DNA of 64,000 nucleotides, taken from NCBI GenBank assembly GCA_963739545.1, contig CAVUAT010000011.1:496001-560000 (forward strand), written 5' to 3'. Shown one piece after another: positions 8,826 to 16,622 of the stretch; the first letter of the stretch is position 1, and each line of letters opens with the position of its first letter. The stretch comes from CAVUAT01 sp963739545. GTDB lineage: Bacteria > Actinomycetota > Thermoleophilia > Solirubrobacterales > 70-9. Below the pieces are notes generated by a model, which was given only the letters and a program-made list of their open reading frames with translations, searched no databases and was not told the origin of the DNA. The translations under genes and the position numbers were made by a program.

Positions 8826-10016
8826 CTAGAAGAGGCTCGCGTGGGCCTCGGGGACGGGCAGGCCGAGGTGTTCGTAGGCTCGCTCGGTGATCACGCGCCC
8901 TCGAGGCGTGCGCTTGATCAGTCCCTGCTGGAGCAGATAGGGCTCGAACACGTCCTCGATCGTGTCCGCCTCCTCGCCGACCGCCACCGCGAGCGTCGAC
9001 ACTCCGACGGGCCCGCCCGAGAACTTGGTCGCGATCAACTCGAGCAGCTGGCGGTCGTGGCGATCGAGCCCGGCGGCATCGACCTCGAGCATCTCGAGCG
9101 CCTCTGCGGCGACGCCGGTGCTGATCTCGCCCGTGCCGCGGACCTCGGCGAAGTCGCGCACGCGGCGCAGCAGCCGGTTGGCGACTCGGGGCGTCCCGCG
9201 GGCGCGCGAGGCGATGGTGCCGGCACCCTCGTCGTCGATGACGACATCGAGGATTCCGGCCGAGCGCAGGACGATCTGCTTCAGGTCGGCCGGGTCGTAG
9301 TGCTCGAGGCGGTGGCAGACCCCGAAGCGGTCGCGAAGCGGGGTGGTGAGCAGGCCGGTGCGGGTGGTGGCCCCGATCAGCGTGAACGGCGGCAGATCGA
9401 GCGTCACGGTCCTCGCCCCCGCCCCCTGGCCGAGCACGACCGGCAGGCAGCGGTCCTCCATGGCCGGATAGAGCGTCTCCTCGACGGCCCGGCCGAGGCG
9501 ATGGATCTCGTCGATGAAGAAGACGCTGCCGGGCTCGAGGCTCGTCAGGAAGGCCGCGATGTCGGCCTTGCGCTCGAGCGCCGGCCCCGCGGTCTGCACA
9601 AGGGGCGCCGAGAGCTCGGCAGCGATGATGTGCGCGAGCGAGGTCTTCCCCAGCCCCGGCGGGCCGGCGAGCAGCACATGGTCCAGCGCCTCCTCGCGGC
9701 GGCGCGCGGCCTCGATGAAGATCCCGAGCTGCTCGGTGACCTGAACCTGGTTGACGAAGTCAGCGAGCGTCGACGGGCGCAGGGTCAGGTCGAAGTCGTC
9801 GTCGCCTCGCAGCGCCCTTGCATCGTGGACGGCGATCTCCGCCTCGGCATCAGCGGCCACCTCTTCAGCGGCCACCTCCTCCGCTTCGCGTCCGGGGGTG
9901 GCGACATCCACGCCCGCCTCCTCAGCTTCGCTTCCGGGGGCGGCCGGCGTGCCTTCAGGGGTCGGGGCAGGATCGAGACCGGGAGTCCTTATGCCTTGTC
10001 CCGGCTCGACGCTCAT
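8826..10016 (-). CDS. ruvB: Holliday junction branch-migration ATPase RuvB
   Basis: Hexameric AAA+ motor that drives branch migration with RuvA. Walker A AGPPGLGKTSL, Walker B FIDEIHRL, sensor region GATTRTGLLTTPLRDRFG and arginine-finger/winged-helix end (LPVPEAHASLF) are all present. At 396 residues it is about 50 longer than usual because of an acidic Ala/Glu/Pro-rich N-terminal extension (about residues 1-70) before the core motif LRPSTLADFVNQ; the expected Gly in DFxGQ is Asn here. Start ATG 10014-10016 overlaps the ruvA stop (ATGA), indicating translational coupling. An internal start that would remove the extension is not evident. Confidence 0.96.
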   Translation of the reverse strand: MSVEPGQGIRTPGLDPAPTPEGTPAAPGSEAEEAGVDVATPGREAEEVAAEEVAADAEAEIAVHDARALRGDDDFDLTLRPSTLADFVNQVQVTEQLGIFIEAARRREEALDHVLLAGPPGLGKTSLAHIIAAELSAPLVQTAGPALERKADIAAFLTSLEPGSVFFIDEIHRLGRAVEETLYPAMEDRCLPVVLGQGAGARTVTLDLPPFTLIGATTRTGLLTTPLRDRFGVCHRLEHYDPADLKQIVLRSAGILDVVIDDEGAGTIASRARGTPRVANRLLRRVRDFAEVRGTGEISTGVAAEALEMLEVDAAGLDRHDRQLLELIATKFSGGPVGVSTLAVAVGEEADTIEDVFEPYLLQQGLIKRTPRGRVITERAYEHLGLPVPEAHASLF

Positions 10017-10615
10017 GCGGCCTTCGCCCCGGAGGCGCTGCGCAGTGCGGACTGGATCAGCTCTTCGGGGCTATCGCCCTCGGCGCGGTCGAGCAGGCGC
10101 TCGGCCTCGATCGGGGTGTAGCCGAGATTGAGCAGCCCCTCGCGGGCCATCGCGCGCGGGTCCTCCTCGCCGGCTCGCGTCACGGTGATCGAATCGCCGT
10201 CGCCGTCGAGCTGGCCGGCGACCTTCTCGCGGAGCTCGACGATGATCCGCTCGGCGGTGCGCTTTCCGATCCCGGGGACCGTCTGGAAGCGCTTGGAATC
10301 CGATGAGGCGATGGCGATCAGCAGCTCGCGCACGGGCCCGCCCGAGAGGGCGGCCATCGCCACCTTCGGCCCGACGCCGCTGACCGAGATCAGGCTGAGG
10401 AAGAGCTCGCGCTCCTCCTCGGTCGCGAACCCGTAGAGGCTGAGCGAGTCCTCGCGGGCGACGAGGTGGGAGTGAAGCGTGGCGCGGCGCCCCCTCGCCG
10501 GGACGTCCTTGAGCGTCTCGGCCGATACGGCCAGGCGGTAGCCGACGCCTGACGCGTCGATGACGACGTGGTCGGGACGGCGCACCAGCACCTCTCCTGA
10601 GACGGAGGCGATCAT
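10013..10615 (-). CDS. ruvA: Holliday junction DNA-binding protein RuvA
   Basis: Tetrameric junction-binding partner of RuvB, 200 residues. OB-fold N-terminus begins MIASVSGEVL; the two helix-hairpin-helix motifs appear as ISVSGVGPKVAM (near 73-84) and FQTVPGIGKRTAERI (near 106-120); the C-terminal domain III that contacts RuvB ends NLGYTPIEAERLL...SALRSASG. Start chosen as ATG 10613-10615 because it gives the canonical N-terminus, although the frame remains open far upstream inside ruvC. It lies 38 nt after ruvC and overlaps ruvB by 4 nt. Confidence 0.96.
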   Translation of the reverse strand: MIASVSGEVLVRRPDHVVIDASGVGYRLAVSAETLKDVPARGRRATLHSHLVAREDSLSLYGFATEEERELFLSLISVSGVGPKVAMAALSGGPVRELLIAIASSDSKRFQTVPGIGKRTAERIIVELREKVAGQLDGDGDSITVTRAGEEDPRAMAREGLLNLGYTPIEAERLLDRAEGDSPEELIQSALRSASGAKAA

Positions 10616-10653
10616 GGCCCTTGATTCTGCGCTGAGGCTCGGATGCCTTCGAG

Positions 10654-11199
10654 CTATCCGGCGAGGCGCTGCGCCGCCGCCGGGTTGGTGCCGACCGCCG
10701 CGCGGCCGAGAGGCGCAATGGCATCGCGCATCCCCGCCCCGCCTGCGTGGCAAATCGCGACCGCGAAAGCGTCGGCTGCGTGGTCGGGCGTGGGCGGCTC
10801 GGGCAGCCCGAGCAGCGCCGCCACCATCTGCTGCACCTGGGCCTTGTCGGCCCGGCCCGATCCGCTGACCGCCTTCTTCACGGCCTGCGGGGTGTAGTCG
10901 AAACAGGGAACGGCCTTCTGGGCGGCGGCCAACATGGCGACGCCGCGCGCCTGGCCCACGGCGAGGGCCGACCCGACGTTCTTGCCGAAGTAGAGGTCCT
11001 CCAACGCCATCGCCTTCGGCTCGTGCCACACGATCAGCTGGCCCAGGCCTTCGTGGATCTTGGCCAGCCGCTCGGAGGCGGGAAGGTCAGGCGCCGTCTC
11101 GATCACGCCGCCGTCGAGGGCGACCATCTTGTCCCCGATCGTGCGGACGACGCCGAACCCAGTGTTCGCCGCTCCCGGGTCGATGCCGATGACGATCAT
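10654..11199 (-). CDS. ruvC: Crossover junction endodeoxyribonuclease RuvC
   Basis: Holliday-junction resolvase of the RNase H fold, 181 residues. Catalytic acids are visible: D7 in GIDPG, E67 in LEDLYF, and the C-terminal pair H140/D143 in DHAADAFA, where His replaces the first Asp of the E. coli enzyme as in the Thermus RuvC type. First gene of the ruvC-ruvA-ruvB operon. Start ATG 11199. No yebC lies immediately upstream as in many genomes; yebC is about 0.8 kb away with a P-domain gene between. Confidence 0.96.
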   Translation of the reverse strand: MIVIGIDPGAANTGFGVVRTIGDKMVALDGGVIETAPDLPASERLAKIHEGLGQLIVWHEPKAMALEDLYFGKNVGSALAVGQARGVAMLAAAQKAVPCFDYTPQAVKKAVSGSGRADKAQVQQMVAALLGLPEPPTPDHAADAFAVAICHAGGAGMRDAIAPLGRAAVGTNPAAAQRLAG

Positions 11200-11289
11200 G
11201 CGCCTTGTTTCTAGCTCTCCCCCCGGATGTCCTTCGACCCGCCTCGACCCGCCGGGCTTGCGGCCGGCGGGCCTCAGCAGACTCCAGCG

Positions 11290-11936
11290 CTACTTCAGCG
11301 CCGCGCGCGACTTGATCGAGAGCTTCCAGCAGGTGAGAGTGAACGTGTCGCCGCTGGTGTCGTCAACCGCCCGCAGCGTCCAGGTGCCCTTCGCGGGACC
11401 CCCGTCGACGACGCTGAGCGGGAAGCCGTCCGGCTGCACGGTCGCGGCCCACGGCGAGAACACGGTCCCGGGGAAAACGGCGGGCGGCGTGCCATCGGAG
11501 ACGAAGTTCTGGGTCTCGTCGCTGAACGTCGTCGCGCCCGTGTTGCAGTTCCCGGTTCCGTAGCTCGTGGCACCCAACAGGCCGCTGTTGTCGCCTGTCA
11601 GGAAGACCGTCGTTCCGTTCGGCGAGATCACGTAGAACTCGAGATCCGCTAGCGGTTCGCCGGTCCAGTGGCCGACAGGCCGACGTCGACGTCAGCCACC
11701 TCGCGGCCCTTCAGCTTCTTGCCGACGGTGATGGTCGAGTCGAGTACCCCGACGAAAGCGGTGGCGCCGGGCGCGCGGTCGGGGATGGCCGCGGGAGTGT
11801 TCTTGGTGAACACCGAGACGCTCGGCGACTTCTTCTTCTTCTTGGCTGCCTCGGCGCCGGCCGTGAGCCCAGCGGTCAGGCTGAGGACGAGGGCGAGGAC
11901 GCCCGTGAGGACGAAACGGCTGCGCTTCTTGGTCAT
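11290..11936 (-). CDS. Secreted P-domain protein, frame interrupted near 11650
   Basis: Secreted protein with a C-terminal proprotein-convertase P/homo-B-like beta domain. Start ATG 11934-11936 follows an AGGGAG ribosome site; a signal peptide (LTGVLALVLSLTAGLTAGAEA) and a Lys-rich stretch follow. The first part ends at a TAG at 11649-11651 and the second (ISPNGTTVFL ... GTWTLRAVDD ... TCWKL) resumes in another frame; together they align end to end with the intact paralogue at 12884-13516. Restoring two collapsed dinucleotides (CGCG and GCGC around 11645-11655) rejoins the frames as ...NRASADLEFY, so a sequence error is likelier than true decay. Function outside the cell is unknown; P domains usually stabilise attached proteases, but no protease is adjacent. 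Confidence 0.7.
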
Positions 11937-12037
11937 TCGGCATCTCCCTGGGTTTCGGCCCATCTCGCTGGGCCGGTTATGGGTGAAACCCGACCCTATC
12001 CGCGATGTTGCGCGTATACCAGGGGAAGGAAGGACCG

Positions 12038-12790
12038 CTAGCCCGAGGCCGCGCGCTCGAGGATCTCCTCGGGCACGTCGAAGTTCGCGTGCACCGAGTC
12101 CACGTCGTCGTGGTCCTCCAGGAAGTCCATGAGATTGAGCAGCGAGGTGGCATCGCCGGCCGCCACCTCGACGGTGTTCTTAGGCTCCATCGAGAGCTCG
12201 GCTGACTCGATCGCCACATCTGCGGCCTCGAGCGCCGAGCGGACTGACGCCAACTCGCCGGAGGGAGTGATCACCTTCAGCACGTCGCCGTCGACGACCA
12301 CGTCCTCGGCGCCAGCGTCGATCGCCGCCATCAGATCCTCCTCGCCGTAGCGCTCGCCGTCGACGAGGATCACTCCGCGCTTGTCGAACTGCCAGGCCAC
12401 GGAGTTCGGCTCGCCGAGGCTGCCGCCGTGCTTCTCGAAAGCGTGGCGCACCTCCGACCCCGTGCGGTTGCGGTTGTCCGACAGCGCCTCGACCAGGATC
12501 GCGGCGCCGCCCGGCCCGTAGCCCTCGTAGACGATCGACTCGATCGCGGCCGCGTCGTCGCCCTCGCCGGTGCCGCGGTCGATCGCACGCTGGATGTTGT
12601 CCTTGGGCATCGAGGCGTCGCGCGCCTTCTGCACCGCGAGGCCAAGGGACGGGTTGGCGTCGACGCTGCCTCCGCCGTCACGCGCGGCGACGGTGATCGC
12701 GCGCGCCAGCTTGGTGAAGAGCTTGCCGCGCTTGGCGTCAGCGGCGCCCTTCTTGTGCTTGATCGAGGACCACTTCGAATGACCGGACAT
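12038..12790 (-). CDS. yebC: YebC/PmpR-family protein (TACO1-like)
   Basis: 250-residue member of the YebC family, described both as a transcriptional regulator and as a translation factor relieving ribosome stalling at proline-rich stretches. The family start GHSKWSSIKHKKGAAD, the KGGG/PKDNIQRAI core and the acidic C-terminal lobe (DFLEDHDDVDSV) are all present. Start ATG 12788-12790 gives the canonical MSGHSKW; a GTG one codon upstream is less likely. A GAGGTG element directly precedes the start. Flanked on both sides by P-domain genes on the same strand. Confidence 0.95.
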   Translation of the reverse strand: MSGHSKWSSIKHKKGAADAKRGKLFTKLARAITVAARDGGGSVDANPSLGLAVQKARDASMPKDNIQRAIDRGTGEGDDAAAIESIVYEGYGPGGAAILVEALSDNRNRTGSEVRHAFEKHGGSLGEPNSVAWQFDKRGVILVDGERYGEEDLMAAIDAGAEDVVVDGDVLKVITPSGELASVRSALEAADVAIESAELSMEPKNTVEVAAGDATSLLNLMDFLEDHDDVDSVHANFDVPEEILERAASG

Positions 12791-12815
12791 CACCTCGATT
12801 GTATGGAGAACGGAG

Positions 12816-12853
12816 CCGGCCCCGGCCCTGGGCGCCGGGGCCGGGGCCGGGGC
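12816..12853. repeat. GGGGCC-type tandem repeat forming a strong hairpin
   Basis: Between yebC and the upstream P-domain gene lies a run built of GGCCCC / GGGGCC units that can fold into a stem of about 11 GC pairs around a short loop. On the minus strand it follows the stop of the 12884 gene, so it could act as a factor-independent-like terminator, but there is no T-run. It may instead be a simple-sequence expansion. Confidence 0.5.
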
Positions 12854-12883
12854 CGAGATCCGATCGCCGGAGCGTCCGTGCGC

Positions 12884-13516
12884 CTACTTCTTCTTCGGCG
12901 GGTTCGTCGACGTGATCGTCAACTTGAAGCAATCCAGCGTCCCCGCAGGATTGGCGTTGCTGTCGTCCTCAGCCAGCAGCGTCCATGTCGCGTTGGTCGC
13001 CTTCTTGTTCCCTAGTCCATTCAGCTGTTGCAGGCTTTCCTCGGGCGCGAAGCTGCCGGCGAAAGGCGCGGTGAGCCCCGGCGTCGTGATCAGCGTCGGG
13101 TTGTTCGAATCGAACAACGTGAACTGGCCGACGCAGCTCGCCGGGCCGGAGCCGTAGTTGTTGCCCGCTCCGCCGTTGTCGGACGAGAGGTTGATCACGC
13201 CCCGGGGGGTCGCGAGGTAGAACTCGAGGTCGGTCGCCTGCGGGTGCGTCGCCCGCACCCCGACGTTGACGTCAACGATCTTGCCCCGCGGGTTCAGGCC
13301 CTTCACCGGGATAGCTGAGCGCACGACCTGCGTCGCGGTACCGCCGCCGTCGGGGATCACCACCGGGACGCCTCCGAGCGATCCTCCGGCGCCCTTCGTG
13401 TACGTCTTGGTCGCTTTTTTGGCGCCGTGGGCGACCGGCGCGACGGCCATGCAGCCGACCAGCGCAACAGCCAGCACCATCCCCGCCTTGCGGGTACTCC
13501 ACCTGCTGGTGTCCAT
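12884..13516 (-). CDS. Secreted P-domain protein (intact paralogue)
   Basis: 210 residues: signal peptide (residues about 10-32, KAGMVLAVALVGCMAVAPVAHGA), Lys/Thr-rich linker, then a P/homo-B-like beta-sandwich with the pattern DLEFYLATPRG ... WTLLAEDDSN ... LDCFKLTI, and a Lys-rich C-terminus. Two cysteines (SCVG and DCFK) may form a disulfide. ATG 13514-13516 is preceded by AGGAGGG. Its domain matches the interrupted gene 11290-11936, so the two are a local duplication around yebC. Role unknown; likely cell-surface or secreted. Confidence 0.8.
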   Translation of the reverse strand: MDTSRWSTRKAGMVLAVALVGCMAVAPVAHGAKKATKTYTKGAGGSLGGVPVVIPDGGGTATQVVRSAIPVKGLNPRGKIVDVNVGVRATHPQATDLEFYLATPRGVINLSSDNGGAGNNYGSGPASCVGQFTLFDSNNPTLITTPGLTAPFAGSFAPEESLQQLNGLGNKKATNATWTLLAEDDSNANPAGTLDCFKLTITSTNPPKKK

Positions 13517-13709
13517 GTTGTCCCTCCTGATACATGGGGGCCCGTTCTCCCCAGCGAGCTCCTACCGGTTTGTCGCTGTGGGAACCCGGCTGGGGGTGAA
13601 CGGTTGCGGTCGGGGGCTACTTCTTCTGCCCGCTGCCGCTCCACCCGCGGTGGCGTCGTCGCCTCCGCCGCCGGCGCCGCCGTCGCAGGTGCCGCCGGTC
13701 ATCCGAAAC

Positions 13710-14813
13710 TCAAACGACGAACTTGCCGTCCTGCTCGAGCAGCTTGCCGTCGACCTCGATCCGGCCGCCGCGACGGAGGTCGCAGATCATGTCCCAATGG
13801 ATGGATGACTCGTTGATGCCGCCCGTCTCGGGATAGCTGCGCCCGACGGCGAGGTGGACGGTGCCGCCGATCTTCTCGTCGAGCAGGATCTCGCCGGTGC
13901 CGTCGGTGATCCCGTAGTTGGTGCCGATTCCCAGCTCGCCGAGGCGGCGCGCGCCCTCATCGGTGTCGAGCATCTGGATCAGGAAGTCCTCGCCCTTGGT
14001 GGCCGACGCGTCGACGACCTTGCCCGCCTCGAAGCGGAACCGGACGCCCGCGACCTCGCGTCCGGCGTAGGTGGCCGGAAGGTGGAAGCTGATCTCGCCC
14101 TCGGCGGAGTCCTCGACCGGCCCGGTGAAGAACTCCCCGTCGGGCATGTTGTGTCGACCGCCGGCAGCGATGAACTTACGGCCCTTTATGCCGAGGCGCA
14201 GGTCGGTGCCTTCGCCGGTGATGTGGACCTCGGAGCGGCCCTCGATCCAGTCCTTGAGCCGCTCGGTCTCCTGGGATTGGCGCTTCCAGGCGCCGACCGG
14301 GTCGTCCTCGGTCGCGAGGCACGCGCCGTAGTAGAAGTCCTCATAGGCGGCGAGGCTCATCCCCGCCTCCGACGCGTAGGCATTGGTCGGGAACAGTGTC
14401 AGCGCCCAGCGGTACTCGCCGGCTGCGCTTCGTTCCATCATTTTCTTCATCAGGTGCTGGCGTGCGGACTGGACCCTGGTCTGGCGATCCGGGGCGACCT
14501 GCGACAGCGCGCGCGTGTTCTCCGAGGCCATCACGGCGATGCGGACATCGGCGTGCTCGACCACCCACTCCGAGGTGGGCGAAACCCACTCGAGCTGGGC
14601 GTCGGAGGCGTGCTCGAAGAAGGCCTCCTGCTGTGAGGCGAGCGCCATCTGCACGATCGGGTTGCCGCCCGCCTTCAGCACCTCCTCGTACACGGCCTGC
14701 AGCAGCGGCTCGGCCGCCGAAGCACCCTCGACGGTGCAGACGTCGCCCTCCTTCACCTGCGCGGAGTGCTCGACGAGGATGCGCGCGAGGTTCGTAACGC
14801 GGGGATCACGCAT
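13710..14813 (-). CDS. M29-family metalloaminopeptidase (AmpS/aminopeptidase T type)
   Basis: 367-residue cytosolic aminopeptidase of the M29 clan, which removes N-terminal residues using two metals (commonly Co/Zn). Characteristic stretches: NMPDGEFFTGP with the metal-binding Glu near 250, the mid Glu/His region VRFRFEAGKV, and the C-terminal INESSIHWDMICD carrying ligand His and Asp. Length matches the family (about 370-410). ATG 14813 overlaps the pdxT stop by 8 nt, so it is probably translated from the pdxST transcript. Substrate specificity cannot be read from sequence. Confidence 0.92.
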   Translation of the reverse strand: MRDPRVTNLARILVEHSAQVKEGDVCTVEGASAAEPLLQAVYEEVLKAGGNPIVQMALASQQEAFFEHASDAQLEWVSPTSEWVVEHADVRIAVMASENTRALSQVAPDRQTRVQSARQHLMKKMMERSAAGEYRWALTLFPTNAYASEAGMSLAAYEDFYYGACLATEDDPVGAWKRQSQETERLKDWIEGRSEVHITGEGTDLRLGIKGRKFIAAGGRHNMPDGEFFTGPVEDSAEGEISFHLPATYAGREVAGVRFRFEAGKVVDASATKGEDFLIQMLDTDEGARRLGELGIGTNYGITDGTGEILLDEKIGGTVHLAVGRSYPETGGINESSIHWDMICDLRRGGRIEVDGKLLEQDGKFVV

Positions 14814-15394
14814 CGGTGGGCACGCCCTTTGCTGTCGTCGCCATCGCCATGAACGTCGCGTGCAGGCGCGAGTCGTCGGTGAGCTCGGCGTGGAAGGCGA
14901 CGGCGAGCAGGTTGCGGTCGCGCACGGCGACCGGATGGCCGTCGTAGGAGGCGAGCACTTCGACGCCGGGACCGTGGTCGGCGACCCAGGGAGCGCGGAT
15001 GAACACGGCGCGCACCGGCTCGGTGCCGAGGCCGTCGATCACGAGGTCCTGCTCGAAGCTCGCGAGCTGGCGGCCGAAAGCGTTGCGCTTGCAGAGGTAG
15101 TCGCCGATCCCCAGGTGGTCGCGATCGCAGACGATCATGCCGGCGCAGCTGCCGAAGATCGGGCGCGCCGTCGGCGGCGAACTGCCGGATCGCGGAGTCG
15201 AGCCCGTCGCGCTCCATTCCCATGCTGATGGTCGTGGACTCGCCGCCCGGTATGACGAGGCCGTCCAGGCCGTCGAGCTGAGCGGGAGCTCGCACCTCGC
15301 TGGCCCGTGCGCCGAGCTCGGTGAGTGCGCGGTGATGGGCGGCGAAGTCGCCCTGGATGGCGAGCACCCCTATCCGCAGGGGGCCGGCCGTCAA
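14806..15394 (-). CDS. pdxT: Pyridoxal 5'-phosphate synthase glutaminase subunit, one frame break
   Basis: Class I glutaminase that supplies ammonia to PdxS. N-terminal half reads RIGVLAIQGDF ... GLVIPGGEST; the C-terminal half, in a different frame, reads IFGSCAGMIV (catalytic Cys) ... KRNAFGRQLASFE ... FIRAPW ... LLAVAFHAELT (catalytic His). The frames meet near 15158; adding back two bases (CCCGATC to CCCGCGATC) fuses them without loss, giving about 195 residues, the normal length. The start is a TTG at 15392-15394 overlapping the pdxS stop (TTGA). Probably functional in the organism, with a sequence error here. Confidence 0.85.
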
Positions 15395-16278
15395 GTGCCG
15401 CGGCCCTGAAGCAGCCCGCCGTCTGCGGCGAGCGCGGAGATCTCGAGGCCGGGCATCGCCTCGCCGAGCTCCATCGACGCCTTGGCGACGCGCTCGGGGT
15501 CTTCGAAGTGGGTGGTCGCCTCGACGATCGCGCGAGCGCGGGTCTCGGGGTCGGAGCTCTTGAAGATTCCAGAGCCGACGAAGTTGCCCTCGGCGCCGAG
15601 CTGCATCATCAGCGCCGCGTCGGCGGGGGTGGCGATGCCTCCGGCGCAGAAGAGCGGCACCGGAAGCCTGCCGGTGCCCGCCACCTCCTGAATGACCTCG
15701 AGCGGGGCCTGGTGCTCCTTGGCGGCGCCGGCGAGCTGCTCGGAGCGCATCGCCGCGAGCTGCTTGATGCCGCCAGTAATGCTGCGCATGTGGCGCACCG
15801 CTTCGACGATGTTGCCGGTGCCGGCCTCGCCCTTTGAGCGGATCATCGCCGCGCCCTCGCCGATGCGCCTGAGCGCCTCGCCGAGGTTGGTCGCGCCGCA
15901 TACGAAGGGGACCTCGAAGGTGAGCTTGTCGATGTGGTTTGCCTCGTCTGCGGGTGTCAGCACCTCGGACTCGTCGATGTAGTCGATCTCGAGCGACTGC
16001 AGCACCTGCGCTTCGGCGATGTGGCCGATCCGCGCCTTGGCCATGACCGGGATCGTGACCTCGGCCTGGATCTCCTTGATCATCGAGGGGTTGGACATGC
16101 GCGCGACGCCGCCGTGTGCCCTGATGTCGGAGGGAACCCGCTCGAGGGCCATCACCGCGACGGCACCGGCGTCCTCGGCGACACGCGCCTGCTCGGAGTC
16201 GATGACGTCCATGATCACGCCGCCCTTCAGCATCTCGGCGAGACCCGTCTTGACCCGGAATGTGGCGCGTTCGGCCAT
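15391..16278 (-). CDS. pdxS: Pyridoxal 5'-phosphate synthase lyase subunit PdxS
   Basis: (Beta/alpha)8-barrel synthase that builds PLP from ribose-5-phosphate, glyceraldehyde-3-phosphate and ammonia from PdxT. Highly conserved blocks are visible: KTGLAEMLKGGVIMDV, EDAGAVAVMALERVP, SDIRAHGGVARMS, PVMAKARIGH (active-site Lys), RSKGEAGTGN (second Lys) and VPLFCAGGIATPADAA. Length 295 is typical. I use ATG 16276-16278 (MAERATFRV); a TTG three codons earlier is possible. First gene of pdxS-pdxT-aminopeptidase. Confidence 0.97.
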   Translation of the reverse strand: MAERATFRVKTGLAEMLKGGVIMDVIDSEQARVAEDAGAVAVMALERVPSDIRAHGGVARMSNPSMIKEIQAEVTIPVMAKARIGHIAEAQVLQSLEIDYIDESEVLTPADEANHIDKLTFEVPFVCGATNLGEALRRIGEGAAMIRSKGEAGTGNIVEAVRHMRSITGGIKQLAAMRSEQLAGAAKEHQAPLEVIQEVAGTGRLPVPLFCAGGIATPADAALMMQLGAEGNFVGSGIFKSSDPETRARAIVEATTHFEDPERVAKASMELGEAMPGLEISALAADGGLLQGRGT

Positions 16279-16386
16279 CTCGTCCAATCTTAGAGAGCCA
16301 ACGGTCGTTCAATCCCCCGGCCACGCACAAACATGCGATCCGGCGTTTGCCTGAGTGGACAGTGGGCACCCGTTAGGTACAAGCTT

Positions 16387-16442
16387 GGGTCGGTCCCCCC
16401 CGACCCTCAGCAGGGACAGGTCCGGCGCCCCCGGGCCTGTCC
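16387..16442 (+). ncRNA. Candidate 6C-type structured RNA (two C-loop hairpins)
   Basis: The 344-nt gap between pdxS and the RpiR-type gene contains two adjacent stem-loops with cytosine-rich loops when read on the plus strand. Hairpin 1: GGGTCGG (16387-16393) pairs with CCGACCC (16400-16406), with a run of seven C in the loop side. Hairpin 2: GGACAGG (16414-16420) pairs with CCTGTCC (16436-16442), with five C in the apical part. Two tandem hairpins with C-run loops is the definition of the actinobacterial 6C RNA motif (known as B11 in Mycobacterium tuberculosis). A later weak stem and TTTT at 16461-16464 could be the end. Covariance search would decide; a plain terminator pair is the alternative. 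The rest of the gap also has a CCGTCC/GGACGG stem near 16500-16520. Confidence 0.45.
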
Positions 16443-16622
16443 TATGTCCGGGAGTCGGCTTTTCCCTTCGAGTAGGCGGTGACTGCCGTCGGGCGGGTCC
16501 GTCCGTCGTCCGGACGGGCCGCATGCAGCCGCAAGAAGGGTCGGCGGTCAGGCGCTGTGGAATCTCGGCGAATCAGGCCCGGTAGGACGGCGGACGCACC
16601 CGCCCGCCACACCAGCCACCGC

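Noticed and set aside
14753..16369. 538-codon minus-strand frame
   Set aside because: Joins antisense-frame noise across pdxS with the N-terminal half of pdxT; only the pdxT part is real.
16413..16442. 4.5S (SRP) RNA
   Set aside because: CAGGTCCGG is present but the obligatory GGAAGGAAGC tetraloop and asymmetric loop are not.
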